Origin: Paraburkholderia silvatlantica
Lineage (GTDB): Bacteria > Pseudomonadota > Gammaproteobacteria > Burkholderiales > Burkholderiaceae
Reading direction: 5' to 3'
DNA: 64,000 nucleotides
Assembly: GCF_003096715.1 (NCBI RefSeq)
Contig: NZ_QEOL01000018.1
Span: 62,001 to 126,000 of the forward strand
This document shows positions 34,324 through 42,602 of this stretch, piece by piece. Position 1 is the stretch's first letter. Each line of letters opens with the position of its first letter. The position numbers and the translations under genes were made by a program. Below the pieces are notes generated by a model. It had not been told where the DNA came from and ran no database searches. It saw only the letters and a list, made by a program, of their open reading frames with translations.

Positions 34324-34532
34324 ACGCATCCTGCTCCCAGGCTCAGGCATGCCGCCAGCGAGTGTCCGCTTTCCCGCTCGTGCCCCCGCCGCGGCCGCGA
34401 AACCGCTGGGCTCTGCGTATCGGCATCGGATGGCTGGGCTTTAGCAGTGCAGTGAATCACCACGGCAGTCATTGAAGGCTCTTTGCAGGACTCCACACAG
34501 AAACCTTTCGAATCTGGCGACGAATCGCGTCT

Positions 34533-35345
34533 TCATGCAGACGCCAATTCGTCGCCGAGCTGCTTCGAGCGAACTTTCGCCGCGAGCGCGCCGCGCTTGA
34601 TACTCGCGGCGACATCGGCCTGCGCGAATGTGGCCAGCGCGGCGGCCGTCGTGCCGCCCTTCGAGGTCACGCATTCGCGCAGCACGCTCACCGGGTCGGC
34701 CGATTCGGACGCGAGTTGCACAGCGCCCTTGAATGTCGCGAGCGTCAGCGTGCGCGCCTGCGCCGACGAGAATCCGAACTCCTCGGCGGCTGCCTGCATC
34801 GCTTCGATGAAGTAGAAAACGTAAGCGGGACCGCTACCCGAAATCGCCGTCACCGAGTCCAGATCGTCTTCAGCATCGAGCCAGCTAACAATGCCCACAG
34901 CACCCAGAATCGTCGATGCGTTTTCGCGATCGTCGCCGCCGACTTCCGGAGATGCGAAAAGACCCGTAGCGCCCAAACCGATCAACGCGGGCGTGTTGGG
35001 CATGGCACGCACCACGCGCGCGTGCCCGCCCAGCCAGTTCGACAGTTCCTGCACCCGAACGCCCGCAGCGACGCTGATGACGAGTTGTCCGCGCAGCAGC
35101 GGCGAGATCGACGCACAGGTCGACTTCATCTGCTGAGGCTTGACGGCAAGAACGATCACCTCGCTTTCCGGCAGCCCCGCGTCGACGCTTTCGCGCGCCT
35201 CTATGCCGAATGTCGCGCTGCATTTCGCGCGCGCCTGCGCGCCGGGGTCGACCGCCGTAATATCGCCCGGAGCGGCGCCACGGCCGATCAATCCGCCGAT
35301 AAGTGCGCTCGCCATATTTCCTGCGCCGATAAATGCAATCTTCAT
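34533..35345 (-). CDS. proC: Pyrroline-5-carboxylate reductase
   Basis: A 270-residue NADPH-dependent reductase that makes proline from pyrroline 5-carboxylate. The N-terminal Rossmann motif FIGAGNMASALIGGLIG lies at 5-21, the AVKPQ motif near 68, RAMPNTPALIG near 114-124 and the C-terminal ISGSGPAYVFYFIEA near 167-181. All are typical of ProC. A role as a second, pathway-specific copy beside catabolic genes is possible. The 209 bp before it (34324-34532) hold nothing recognised. Confidence 0.95.
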   Translation of the reverse strand: MKIAFIGAGNMASALIGGLIGRGAAPGDITAVDPGAQARAKCSATFGIEARESVDAGLPESEVIVLAVKPQQMKSTCASISPLLRGQLVISVAAGVRVQELSNWLGGHARVVRAMPNTPALIGLGATGLFASPEVGGDDRENASTILGAVGIVSWLDAEDDLDSVTAISGSGPAYVFYFIEAMQAAAEEFGFSSAQARTLTLATFKGAVQLASESADPVSVLRECVTSKGGTTAAALATFAQADVAASIKRGALAAKVRSKQLGDELASA

Positions 35346-35433
35346 GTGTAACTCGCTATCTGGATCAGGTGTTCGTCGATTTCGACGCAGCGCGATCGGC
35401 GCGCTGACGACGTTAAAGACTTCGGCTATTTGC

Positions 35434-36594
35434 TTAATCCATTTCCGCCAATGACGCGCCGGAAGGCTGCACGCACTCGCGATTCAAATTGTCGACGCGG
35501 GTTCGTCCAAGCAGCATCATCGTCGTGTTCATCTCCGCTTTCATCAGGGCGAGCACATGCGCGACACCGCCCTTACCTCGCGCGGCCAACCCGTAGAGCG
35601 GCGCGCGTCCGAGCAGCACCGCAGTCGCGCCGAGCGAGACCGCCTTGACGACGTCCGAACCGCGCCGCGCGCCGCCATCGACGAAAATGCGCAAATCGCG
35701 GCCCACCAGGCGGTGAATCTCCGGCAGCACGTCGAGCGGTGCGGGCGCGCTCGCAAGCTGCCTGCCGCCGTGGTTCGACAGCACGATGCCATCCGCGCCG
35801 GCGTCGCGGGCCAGAATCGCGTCATCGGCATTCAGAATGCCTTTGACGACCACACGTCCGCGCCAATGGCGCCGTATCCACGCAAGATCGGACCATTGCA
35901 ATGCCAGGTCCATCTGACGACTCAGCAACGCCGCCTGCCGGTCCAGGTTCGCGGCTTCGCCCACGCTCTTCGCGATGTTGCGCAGTTGCGGCACGCCGTG
36001 CCTCAGCATCTGGCACGACCAGCCCGGATGCCGCACGCAATCCAGCAACAACTTCGCCGACGGCCTCAGCGGCAAGCGAAAGCCATTACGCACATCGTGG
36101 TCGCGATTGCCGTGGACGGGCGTATCGACCGTCAGCACCAGCGTGCTGAACATCGCCTCGCTCGCACGCCGCATCATGTCTTCGGCGATCGCGCGATCGC
36201 GCTGCACGTACAACTGAAGCCACAAATCCGCGTCTGGAGCAGCGGCGCGCACGTCCTCCAGCAACGACGTCGCCGCCGTGGACACGACGAACGGCAAACG
36301 CGCCTCAGCCGCGGCCGCCGCAAGCACCTCGTCGGCCTTCGGCCAGAACAGACCGTTGAGTCCGGTCGGTCCGACGATCATCGGCGCGGCAGATTCGCGG
36401 TCCCATATCGAAGCGGACAGCGAGCAGTCCGACACGTCCGCAAGTACGCGCGGCAGGAACTGCCATCGCCCATAACTGCTGCGCGCCGCGCGCATGGAAT
36501 CGCCGTCCTCGGCAGCGCCTTCGAGGTAGTCCCACGCGATCCGGGCAAGGCGCGCCCGAGCGGCGCGTCGGTAATCGTCAACGCAAGCAAGCAT
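35434..36594 (-). CDS. FMN-dependent L-2-hydroxyacid dehydrogenase (LldD/mandelate dehydrogenase family)
   Basis: A 386-residue TIM-barrel flavoenzyme of the lactate/mandelate/glycolate dehydrogenase family. Visible landmarks are WDYLEGAAEDG near the start, PTGLNGLFWPKAD, LTVDTPVHGNRDHDVRNGF, VVKGILNADDAILA, the catalytic His block LSNHGGRQLASAP, and VDGGARRGSDVVKA for the FMN phosphate. The Asp that usually follows NHGGRQL is Ala here, as in some subfamilies. ATG 36594 has GGGGA five bases upstream; the longer frame starts with TTG. It is divergent from the IclR regulator and 88 bp upstream of proC on the same strand. Confidence 0.9.
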   Translation of the reverse strand: MLACVDDYRRAARARLARIAWDYLEGAAEDGDSMRAARSSYGRWQFLPRVLADVSDCSLSASIWDRESAAPMIVGPTGLNGLFWPKADEVLAAAAAEARLPFVVSTAATSLLEDVRAAAPDADLWLQLYVQRDRAIAEDMMRRASEAMFSTLVLTVDTPVHGNRDHDVRNGFRLPLRPSAKLLLDCVRHPGWSCQMLRHGVPQLRNIAKSVGEAANLDRQAALLSRQMDLALQWSDLAWIRRHWRGRVVVKGILNADDAILARDAGADGIVLSNHGGRQLASAPAPLDVLPEIHRLVGRDLRIFVDGGARRGSDVVKAVSLGATAVLLGRAPLYGLAARGKGGVAHVLALMKAEMNTTMMLLGRTRVDNLNRECVQPSGASLAEMD

Positions 36595-36622
36595 GTCGGT
36601 CCCCGCAAAATACGCGTGCAAA

Positions 36623-36641
36623 ATAATTGCATTACAATTAT
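36623..36641. promoter_or_regulatory. Inverted repeat between FMN dehydrogenase and IclR genes
   Basis: ATAATTG and CAATTAT form perfect 7-bp arms around CATTA in the 83-bp divergent gap, with the inner core TTGCATTACAA. It is well placed to control both the dehydrogenase and the IclR gene. A related string, TTGCGATTACA, appears at 44133-44143 in front of the FAD-linked dehydrogenase gene, which would make sense if one IclR protein controls both ends of this region. Confidence 0.55.
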
Positions 36642-36677
36642 GTCAATTGAAAAACGACGCGTCATTCTCGACTGTCC

Positions 36678-37508
36678 ATGCCGAAAGCCACCCCTGAGTC
36701 CCCGCGCAAAGCCGAAGCCTCGCGAAAAACCGAGCGCTCGTCGCTGTTCATCGGCTCGACCGAAAAGACGTTTCGCGTACTGCATGCCTTCGACGGGCCG
36801 AGCCGCCATCTCACGCTCGGCGACATCGCGCGCGTGGCCGATCTCGATCGCAGCGCCACGCAGCGCGTCGTGCATACGCTGGAGGAACTCGGCTATCTCT
36901 ATCGCGTGCCCGAAACGCGCAATTACGGCCTCACCTCGAAGGTCCTGCAGTTTTCGTACAACTACATCCGCGCCAATGAGCTGGTCGACAAGGCCTCGCC
37001 GTATCTGCTCGAAATCAGCCGGCAAGTCGGCGAGACCACCAATCTCCAGGAACTCGACGGTAGCGAAATCGTGTTCGTCGCGCGCTTTCCGGGCCGTCAC
37101 CTCGTCAATGTCGATATCGTCGTGGGCGCTCGCCTGCCGGCCATGTTCACCGCGTCCGGCATCGCGATCCTGTCGCGCTTGCCCGAGCCGCAAGTCAAAC
37201 GCATCCTCGCCCAGACGCGTCTCGAACCGATGACGCCCTACACCGAAATCAATCCCGAGAAACTGCTCGAACGCATCCGGCTTGCTTCGCGGCGCGGCTA
37301 CGCCATCGTCGAGAACGAAACCGTGCTGGGCGACATCTCAGTGGCCGCGCCGATCACCGATCACGGAGGCACCGCGGTCGCCGCCATCAACATCGCCGTG
37401 CCCACTTCGCGCTGGTCGGTCGAGCGCGCGGAAGCCGAACTCGCCAAGCACATTCAGGTCGCCGCGACTTCGATTTCGAAGTCGCGGCTGTCCACGTTCC
37501 GCCGCTGA
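36678..37508 (+). CDS. IclR family transcriptional regulator
   Basis: A 276-residue IclR-type regulator. A winged helix-turn-helix covers about 24-85 (IGSTEKTFRVLHAFD, DLDRSATQRVVHTLEELGY). The effector-binding domain follows (about 95-270) with VGETTNLQELDGSEIVFVAR, FTASGIAILSRLPEPQV and the small-ligand pocket region GYAIVENETVLGDISVAAPI. IclR proteins often control aromatic or small-acid catabolism. The gene sits between two divergent or convergent catabolic units (FMN dehydrogenase on the left, lyase plus ABC transporter on the right), and likely controls both. Confidence 0.92.
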   Translation: MPKATPESPRKAEASRKTERSSLFIGSTEKTFRVLHAFDGPSRHLTLGDIARVADLDRSATQRVVHTLEELGYLYRVPETRNYGLTSKVLQFSYNYIRANELVDKASPYLLEISRQVGETTNLQELDGSEIVFVARFPGRHLVNVDIVVGARLPAMFTASGIAILSRLPEPQVKRILAQTRLEPMTPYTEINPEKLLERIRLASRRGYAIVENETVLGDISVAAPITDHGGTAVAAINIAVPTSRWSVERAEAELAKHIQVAATSISKSRLSTFRR

Positions 37509-37523
37509 CGCCAACAACGCCGC

Positions 37524-38435
37524 TCAGGCGGCGATGCCCGGCTCGAACACGGCGAGCTGCTTCGCGAGTTCCGAACGCAGTTTCGCCGCCAGCGCGGCGT
37601 CGGGCTTCACGAGCGGCGCGAGCATATGCGGTGCGTCGACGCCGATCAGATCCATCACCGCCTTCATGGGCCCCGGGTTCGTCTCGGCGAACGCGAGGTT
37701 CATGAGCGGAATCAGCGAGCGATGCAGTTCGAGCGCTTCCTCGATGCGGCCGTTCGCTACGTGCTCCTGGATCTTGCGCCAGGCGGTCGGCAACAGCGTC
37801 GCGGTCACCACGATGCCGCCGCGCGCGCCTGCCGCGAGGTGCATTGGGAACAGCGTGTCCTCGCCGCTCAGCACGGAGAACGATTCGTCCACGCCCGCCA
37901 CTGTGCGCAGGAAATGCCACATGTCCGTGTTGCACGCCTTCATGCCGATGATGCGTTCGTGGCGCGACAGTTCGTGCAGCACTTCCGGCGCGATCGCAAT
38001 GCGCGTGCGGTACGGAATTTCGTAGATCAGGATCGGCACCGGCGACTCGTCCGCATAGCGCAGGAAGTAGTCGCGAATGCCCTGCTGCGTCGGGTTCGTG
38101 TAGTACGGCGTCAGCACCAGCAACCCGTCCACGCCCGCGGCGGCGAAGTCCTTGCCGGCCTGCAACGCGTCGTGATAGCCCGGGTCGAGCACGCCCGCGA
38201 TCACCGGCACGTCGCCGTTGATTTCCTTGACCGACAGTTCCGCCATGCGGACGCGCTCCGCACGCGAGAGCGCGCCGTATTCGCCCGTGCCGCCAAGCGG
38301 CACCAGGCCGTCGATGCCCTGCTTGAGCAGGTAGCGCAGCAAGTTGCGCGCAGCGGCGACGTCGATCGTGTCATCCGCGTGGACGGGCGTCGGGATCGCG
38401 GGCAGGATGCCGCGCAGATTTTGCGAAGTGATCAT
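37524..38435 (-). CDS. DapA/N-acetylneuraminate-lyase family aldolase or dehydratase
   Basis: A 303-residue class I Schiff-base enzyme. The family landmarks are present: LPAIPTPVHADDTID near the start, PLGGTGEYGALS near 46-57 for the substrate carboxylate, Tyr in ILIYEIPYRTR near 135 and the Schiff-base Lys in GMKACNTD near 164. Members catalyse dihydrodipicolinate synthesis or cleavage or dehydration of keto acids. The setting (two hydroxyacid dehydrogenases, an ABC importer, an IclR regulator) argues for a catabolic keto-acid lyase, not lysine synthesis. It is the last gene of a leftward run that starts with the transporter. Confidence 0.86.
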   Translation of the reverse strand: MITSQNLRGILPAIPTPVHADDTIDVAAARNLLRYLLKQGIDGLVPLGGTGEYGALSRAERVRMAELSVKEINGDVPVIAGVLDPGYHDALQAGKDFAAAGVDGLLVLTPYYTNPTQQGIRDYFLRYADESPVPILIYEIPYRTRIAIAPEVLHELSRHERIIGMKACNTDMWHFLRTVAGVDESFSVLSGEDTLFPMHLAAGARGGIVVTATLLPTAWRKIQEHVANGRIEEALELHRSLIPLMNLAFAETNPGPMKAVMDLIGVDAPHMLAPLVKPDAALAAKLRSELAKQLAVFEPGIAA

Positions 38436-38461
38436 TCAATAAATCTCTCAGGTAAAACCAG

Positions 38462-40264
38462 TCAGGAAGCCAGACTGCGGCGGCGCAGGCGGTCCGCGAC
38501 CGCGATCAGCACCGAAATGAAGACGAACAGGCACGTCGAGACCGCGGCGATCACGGGCGAGATCTGCATGGTCGTTTCGTCCCAGAACTGCTTGGGCAGC
38601 GTCGTGTTCAGACCGCCCGAGGCGAACAGCGCGATCGTCAGTTCGTCGAACGAGGTGGCAAACGCGAACAGGAACGACGACATCAGCCCCGCGCCGAGAA
38701 TCGGGAACGTCACGCGGCGCAGCGTCGTGAAGCGGCGCGCGCCCATGCTCTGCGCAGCGAGATCGAGACGCACGTCGTAGTTGCGCAGCACCGCCATCAT
38801 CGTGATGACGACGTAGGGCACGGCCACGACCGTATGCGCGAGCATCAGCCCGAACGACGAGCCGACGAGGCCGATGTGGGCGAAGAAGTAGAACACCCCG
38901 ACTGCGAGAATCATGCGCGGCACGACGATCGGCGCGAGCACGAAGGCCAGCATCGCCGCGTTCCACTTGAGACCGCCGCGCACGAGCAGGAACGCAGCCG
39001 GCGTCCCGATCGCCATCGACAGCACGCCGGTGCCGACGCCGACCACGAGCGAGCGCGCGACGGCCTGCATCCAGAGCGGCGAATCTGCGACCTGCTGATA
39101 CCACTGCAACGAGAAGCCGTGCGGCGGCCACGCGAGACCCGAGAGCGAGTCGAACGACAGCGGGATCATGAGGAACGCGGGTGCGCTCAGGAAGATCAGG
39201 ATCAGCCAGACGGCCGCGCGCAGCGAACGTCGCTTGCCGGCGCTTGCGCGGCGGCGCGGCGCGGGTACGAGGCGAAGCACGGCGTCGGTCAGATTGCCGA
39301 GCGCGGTCAGCACCACGTCGCCCGCCTTGCGGCTCCAGTTGCGGCCGTTGTGCGGCGCGCCCGACGCGGAACTGCCGCCCGCCATCGTCGAGAGGCCGAC
39401 CATGCGGTCGTAGACGACGAACACCGCCAGCACCACCACGAGCAGCAGCACCGAGATCGCGCCCGCGAAACGCCAGTTCAGCGCCTGCATCACCTGATCG
39501 ATGATGAGCTGCGTGATCATGGTCTGGCGGCGGCCGCCGAGCAGCGTCGGTGTGATGAAGAAGCCGATTGCGGTGACGAACACCATCAGCGCCGACGACG
39601 CCACGCCAGGCAGCGAAAGCGGGAAATAAACCTTCCAGAACACCGTGCCCGGACGCGCGCCGAGCGTCGCCGCGGCGGTCGGCAGGCGGCCGTCGATGTT
39701 CTCCATCACCGAAAGCATCGTGAGGATCGCGAGCGGCATCAGCGCATGTACCATACCGACGATCACGGCGGGCAGGTTGTAAAGCAGGCTGAGCGGCTGG
39801 TCGATGATGCCGAGATGCATCAGCGTCCAGTTGATGACGCCGTTGCGCCCGAGCAGCACCACCCATGCGAACGTACGCACGAGAAAGCTGGTCCAGAACG
39901 ACAGCAGCACCCAGTACAGCACCTTGCTCTTGCGGTCGCGCGTGAGCGTCGAAATGAACAGCGCAACGGGATACGCGGTCAGCACTGAAAAGAACGTCGT
40001 GAGCAGCGAGATTTTCATCGTCACCCACAGCACTTCGACATAGACGGGCGACGCGAACAGCCGCCGGTATTCGGCGAGCGAGAAGCCGCTGTCGTCGCGA
40101 ACGCTCAGCAGCAGCAGTTGCCCGACCGGATAGATCAGAAACACCGCCAGCAGCACGACGATCGGCGCGGCCATCGCGGCGATACGCAACGCGCGGCGCC
40201 AGCGCTGCCGTTGCAGGCCGGTGCGGTCCGCTTCGGCGGGAACAGTGAGCGCGGAAGGATTCAT
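38462..40264 (-). CDS. Fused ABC permease, PotB-like plus PotC-like halves in one chain
   Basis: A 600-residue membrane protein made of two binding-protein-dependent permease domains in tandem. The first half (about 30-295) is PotB-like, with VLYWVLLSFWTSFLVRTFAW and the EAA-type loop AAATLGARPGTVFWKVYFPLS. A polar linker (about 300-345) joins the PotC-like second half (about 350-600), with MILAVGVFYFFAHIGLVG and the loop AAQSMGARRFTTLRRVTFPI. These are normally two genes. The fused chain would replace the PotB-PotC heterodimer. It lies between the ATPase gene (4-bp gap) and the lyase gene. Confidence 0.92.
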   Translation of the reverse strand: MNPSALTVPAEADRTGLQRQRWRRALRIAAMAAPIVVLLAVFLIYPVGQLLLLSVRDDSGFSLAEYRRLFASPVYVEVLWVTMKISLLTTFFSVLTAYPVALFISTLTRDRKSKVLYWVLLSFWTSFLVRTFAWVVLLGRNGVINWTLMHLGIIDQPLSLLYNLPAVIVGMVHALMPLAILTMLSVMENIDGRLPTAAATLGARPGTVFWKVYFPLSLPGVASSALMVFVTAIGFFITPTLLGGRRQTMITQLIIDQVMQALNWRFAGAISVLLLVVVLAVFVVYDRMVGLSTMAGGSSASGAPHNGRNWSRKAGDVVLTALGNLTDAVLRLVPAPRRRASAGKRRSLRAAVWLILIFLSAPAFLMIPLSFDSLSGLAWPPHGFSLQWYQQVADSPLWMQAVARSLVVGVGTGVLSMAIGTPAAFLLVRGGLKWNAAMLAFVLAPIVVPRMILAVGVFYFFAHIGLVGSSFGLMLAHTVVAVPYVVITMMAVLRNYDVRLDLAAQSMGARRFTTLRRVTFPILGAGLMSSFLFAFATSFDELTIALFASGGLNTTLPKQFWDETTMQISPVIAAVSTCLFVFISVLIAVADRLRRRSLAS

Positions 40265-40267
40265 GAC

Positions 40268-41377
40268 TTACTCCGCGATCGCGACGGCATCGGACGCCGA
40301 CCAGCGCAGGCGCAGCGCCTGGCCGACTTCGTACTGCTCGCCGAGGCGGTTGGTCGGGAACGCGGCGATCACTTCCGTGCCGCCGTTCACGGGCTCGATG
40401 GCCTGCAAATAGAGCTTCGTCATGCCGCCGGTCACCATGATGTCGGTGAGCCGCGCCTGCATCGACTCGGGCTGATTTGCCTGGTCCGCGCCGATGTTGC
40501 CGCTTTCCACATGCAGGTTCTGCGGACGGATCATGATCCGTGCCTTGCTGCCGGGGCGCAGGCTGCCGTCGTACGCCATCGCGTGACCGCAGTGACGCCC
40601 GCCGATGGCGATGCCCACGCGTTCGTCGTCGCGCGACGACACCGTGGCGTCGAGCAGATTCGATTCGCCGAGGAAGTCGGCCACGAATACGCTCTTCGGC
40701 CGGAAATACAGATCGGCGGGCGTGCCCAGTTGCGCGATCGAGCCGGCGTTCATCAGGCAGATGCGGTCCGACATCGTCATCGCCTCTTCCTGATCGTGCG
40801 TCACGTAGACAATCGTGGTGCCGAGGTCGCGGTGAATGCGCTTGATTTCGAGCTGCATGTGATCGCGCAGCTTCTTGTCGAGCGCGCCCAGCGGCTCGTC
40901 CATCAGGATGATCGACGGGCGATACACCATGCAGCGCGCCAGCGCGATGCGCTGCTGCTGGCCGCCGGAGAGCTCGCGCGGATAGCGGCCTGCCACGTGC
41001 GGAAGATGCACCATCTCGAGCGCTTCGGTGACGCGCCTGCGTGTGGCGGCAGCGTCGACCTTGCGCATCTGCAACGGGAACGCGATGTTCTCGGCCACCG
41101 TCATGTGCGGGAACAGCGCATAGTTCTGAAACACCATGCCGATGTCGCGTTCGTACGGCGCGCCGTAGGTCACGTCGGTCCCGTTGATGTGAATGCTGCC
41201 GCTATCGGGATGCGACAGCCCCGCGATCAGGCTGAGCAAGGTGGTCTTGCCCGAGCCGCTCGGCCCGAGCAGGGTCAGGAATTCGCCCTGGGCGACGTCG
41301 AGATCCGTCGGGGCGAGCGCGACGAAATCGCCGTAGCGCTTGCTGAGCCCTTTGACAGTGAGATTGGTAGCTGACAT
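40268..41377 (-). CDS. PotA-type ABC transporter ATP-binding protein
   Basis: A 369-residue ATPase with Walker A LLGPSGSGKTTLLSL, Q-loop GMVFQNYALFPHMTV, signature LSGGQQQRIALARCM and Walker B IILMDEPLGALDKKL. The C-terminal third is a TOBE-type regulatory domain, as in spermidine/putrescine and iron importers. It energises the fused permease encoded 4 bp downstream. Substrate class (polyamine-like or small organic acid) follows from the binding protein and is not certain. Confidence 0.93.
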   Translation of the reverse strand: MSATNLTVKGLSKRYGDFVALAPTDLDVAQGEFLTLLGPSGSGKTTLLSLIAGLSHPDSGSIHINGTDVTYGAPYERDIGMVFQNYALFPHMTVAENIAFPLQMRKVDAAATRRRVTEALEMVHLPHVAGRYPRELSGGQQQRIALARCMVYRPSIILMDEPLGALDKKLRDHMQLEIKRIHRDLGTTIVYVTHDQEEAMTMSDRICLMNAGSIAQLGTPADLYFRPKSVFVADFLGESNLLDATVSSRDDERVGIAIGGRHCGHAMAYDGSLRPGSKARIMIRPQNLHVESGNIGADQANQPESMQARLTDIMVTGGMTKLYLQAIEPVNGGTEVIAAFPTNRLGEQYEVGQALRLRWSASDAVAIAE

Positions 41378-41407
41378 TGGCGTCGAAATCCGGGAAGTGC
41401 CGAAAGT

Positions 41408-42508
41408 TCAGGAGAGAATCCAGCTGTTGAATCGTTCCAGCGCCGTACTCTGGTTTTGCAGCCAGTATTTCGCGTCGATATGGACACCGCTCTTCATGTT
41501 GTCCGGAAACGTCGGGCAGTTCTTCGCGGCTTGCGGCTTCACATAATCGAACGCCTCGGGTAGCGTGAGACCCGCCGGGAAGTAATCGACCAGTTGCGCC
41601 TGGCGCTTCGGATCGGTCGCGAACTTGATGAATTCGCGGCAAGCATTTGCGTTCGGCGTGCCCTTCAAGATCGACCAGCTGTCGCAGCCCCAGATGTTCT
41701 GGTTCCAGACGATGGAAACCGGCGCGCCGTTGGCCATCGCCGATTGCGCGCGCGACGCCCAGGTCGCGACCATCGCGACTTCGCCGGAGCCGAGCATCTG
41801 CTCGACCTGCGCGCCCGTCGTCCACCAGACATCGACGTGCTTCGAGATCTTGTCGAGGCTCGCGAAGGCGCGGTCGAGATTGCACGGATAGACCTGGACA
41901 GGCTGCACGCCCGACGCCATCAGCGCTTCCTCAATGGTGTCGAACGGATATTTGCGCATCGCGCGGCGGCCCGGAAACTCGCTCACATTCCAGAGATCGG
42001 CCCACGACGACGGCGCCTTGCGGCCCTTGAACGCGTCGGTGCGATAGGCGAGCACCGTCGAATACACGTTCGTGCCCACCGCGAACGGCGACATATATTG
42101 ACTGGGGACTTTCGATACGGCCGGATCGGCTTCGAGGCCGTGGCGCTCCAGATACTCCCTGCCGCCCGACGTGAGCATCAGCACGGCCGGCTGGCTGATC
42201 TTCGCCATGTCCCATGTGTAGCTGCCGGCGTCCACCATGCTCTTGATCTGCGCGGTCGGTTCCGCGTTCGCCTGCACGCCGATCACCTCGATGCCGGTGG
42301 CCTTTGTGAACGGCTGGTAATAGACGGCGCTGTACGCCTTCGTATAGATGCCGCCGTCGTCGCGAATAACGATGCGTTTGTTCGCCGCCCGCGCCGGAGT
42401 CCAGACAAACGGAAACGCCACCGACGCCGCACCGGCGGCCGCCAGTTTCATCGCGCTTCGGCGGGCCGGATTTTCGATCGTGCAGTGCCCGGATTTCTTC
42501 GACTTCAT
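41408..42508 (-). CDS. PotD-like ABC transporter periplasmic binding protein, probable Tat substrate
   Basis: A 366-residue extracellular solute-binding protein of the PotD/ferric-binding fold. The signal sequence has a twin-arginine pattern, ARRSAMKLAAAGAASVAFPF (about residues 15-34), which suggests export folded by the Tat route. The mature part starts IVIRDDGGIYTKAY and includes YTWDMAKISQPAV and LVDYFPAGLTLP. ATG 42508 has GGAG six bases upstream; the longer frame starts with TTG. It is the first transporter gene of the run and defines the ligand, which is unknown. Confidence 0.9.
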   Translation of the reverse strand: MKSKKSGHCTIENPARRSAMKLAAAGAASVAFPFVWTPARAANKRIVIRDDGGIYTKAYSAVYYQPFTKATGIEVIGVQANAEPTAQIKSMVDAGSYTWDMAKISQPAVLMLTSGGREYLERHGLEADPAVSKVPSQYMSPFAVGTNVYSTVLAYRTDAFKGRKAPSSWADLWNVSEFPGRRAMRKYPFDTIEEALMASGVQPVQVYPCNLDRAFASLDKISKHVDVWWTTGAQVEQMLGSGEVAMVATWASRAQSAMANGAPVSIVWNQNIWGCDSWSILKGTPNANACREFIKFATDPKRQAQLVDYFPAGLTLPEAFDYVKPQAAKNCPTFPDNMKSGVHIDAKYWLQNQSTALERFNSWILS

Positions 42509-42602
42509 CGTGAACTCCAAAGTTTTGTACTACGTATTAATCGTTCAACGCAGCGATCGACCGATGGCGAGCTGGCCTGCGTTCCGATCGCGGCCGCCGC
42601 GC

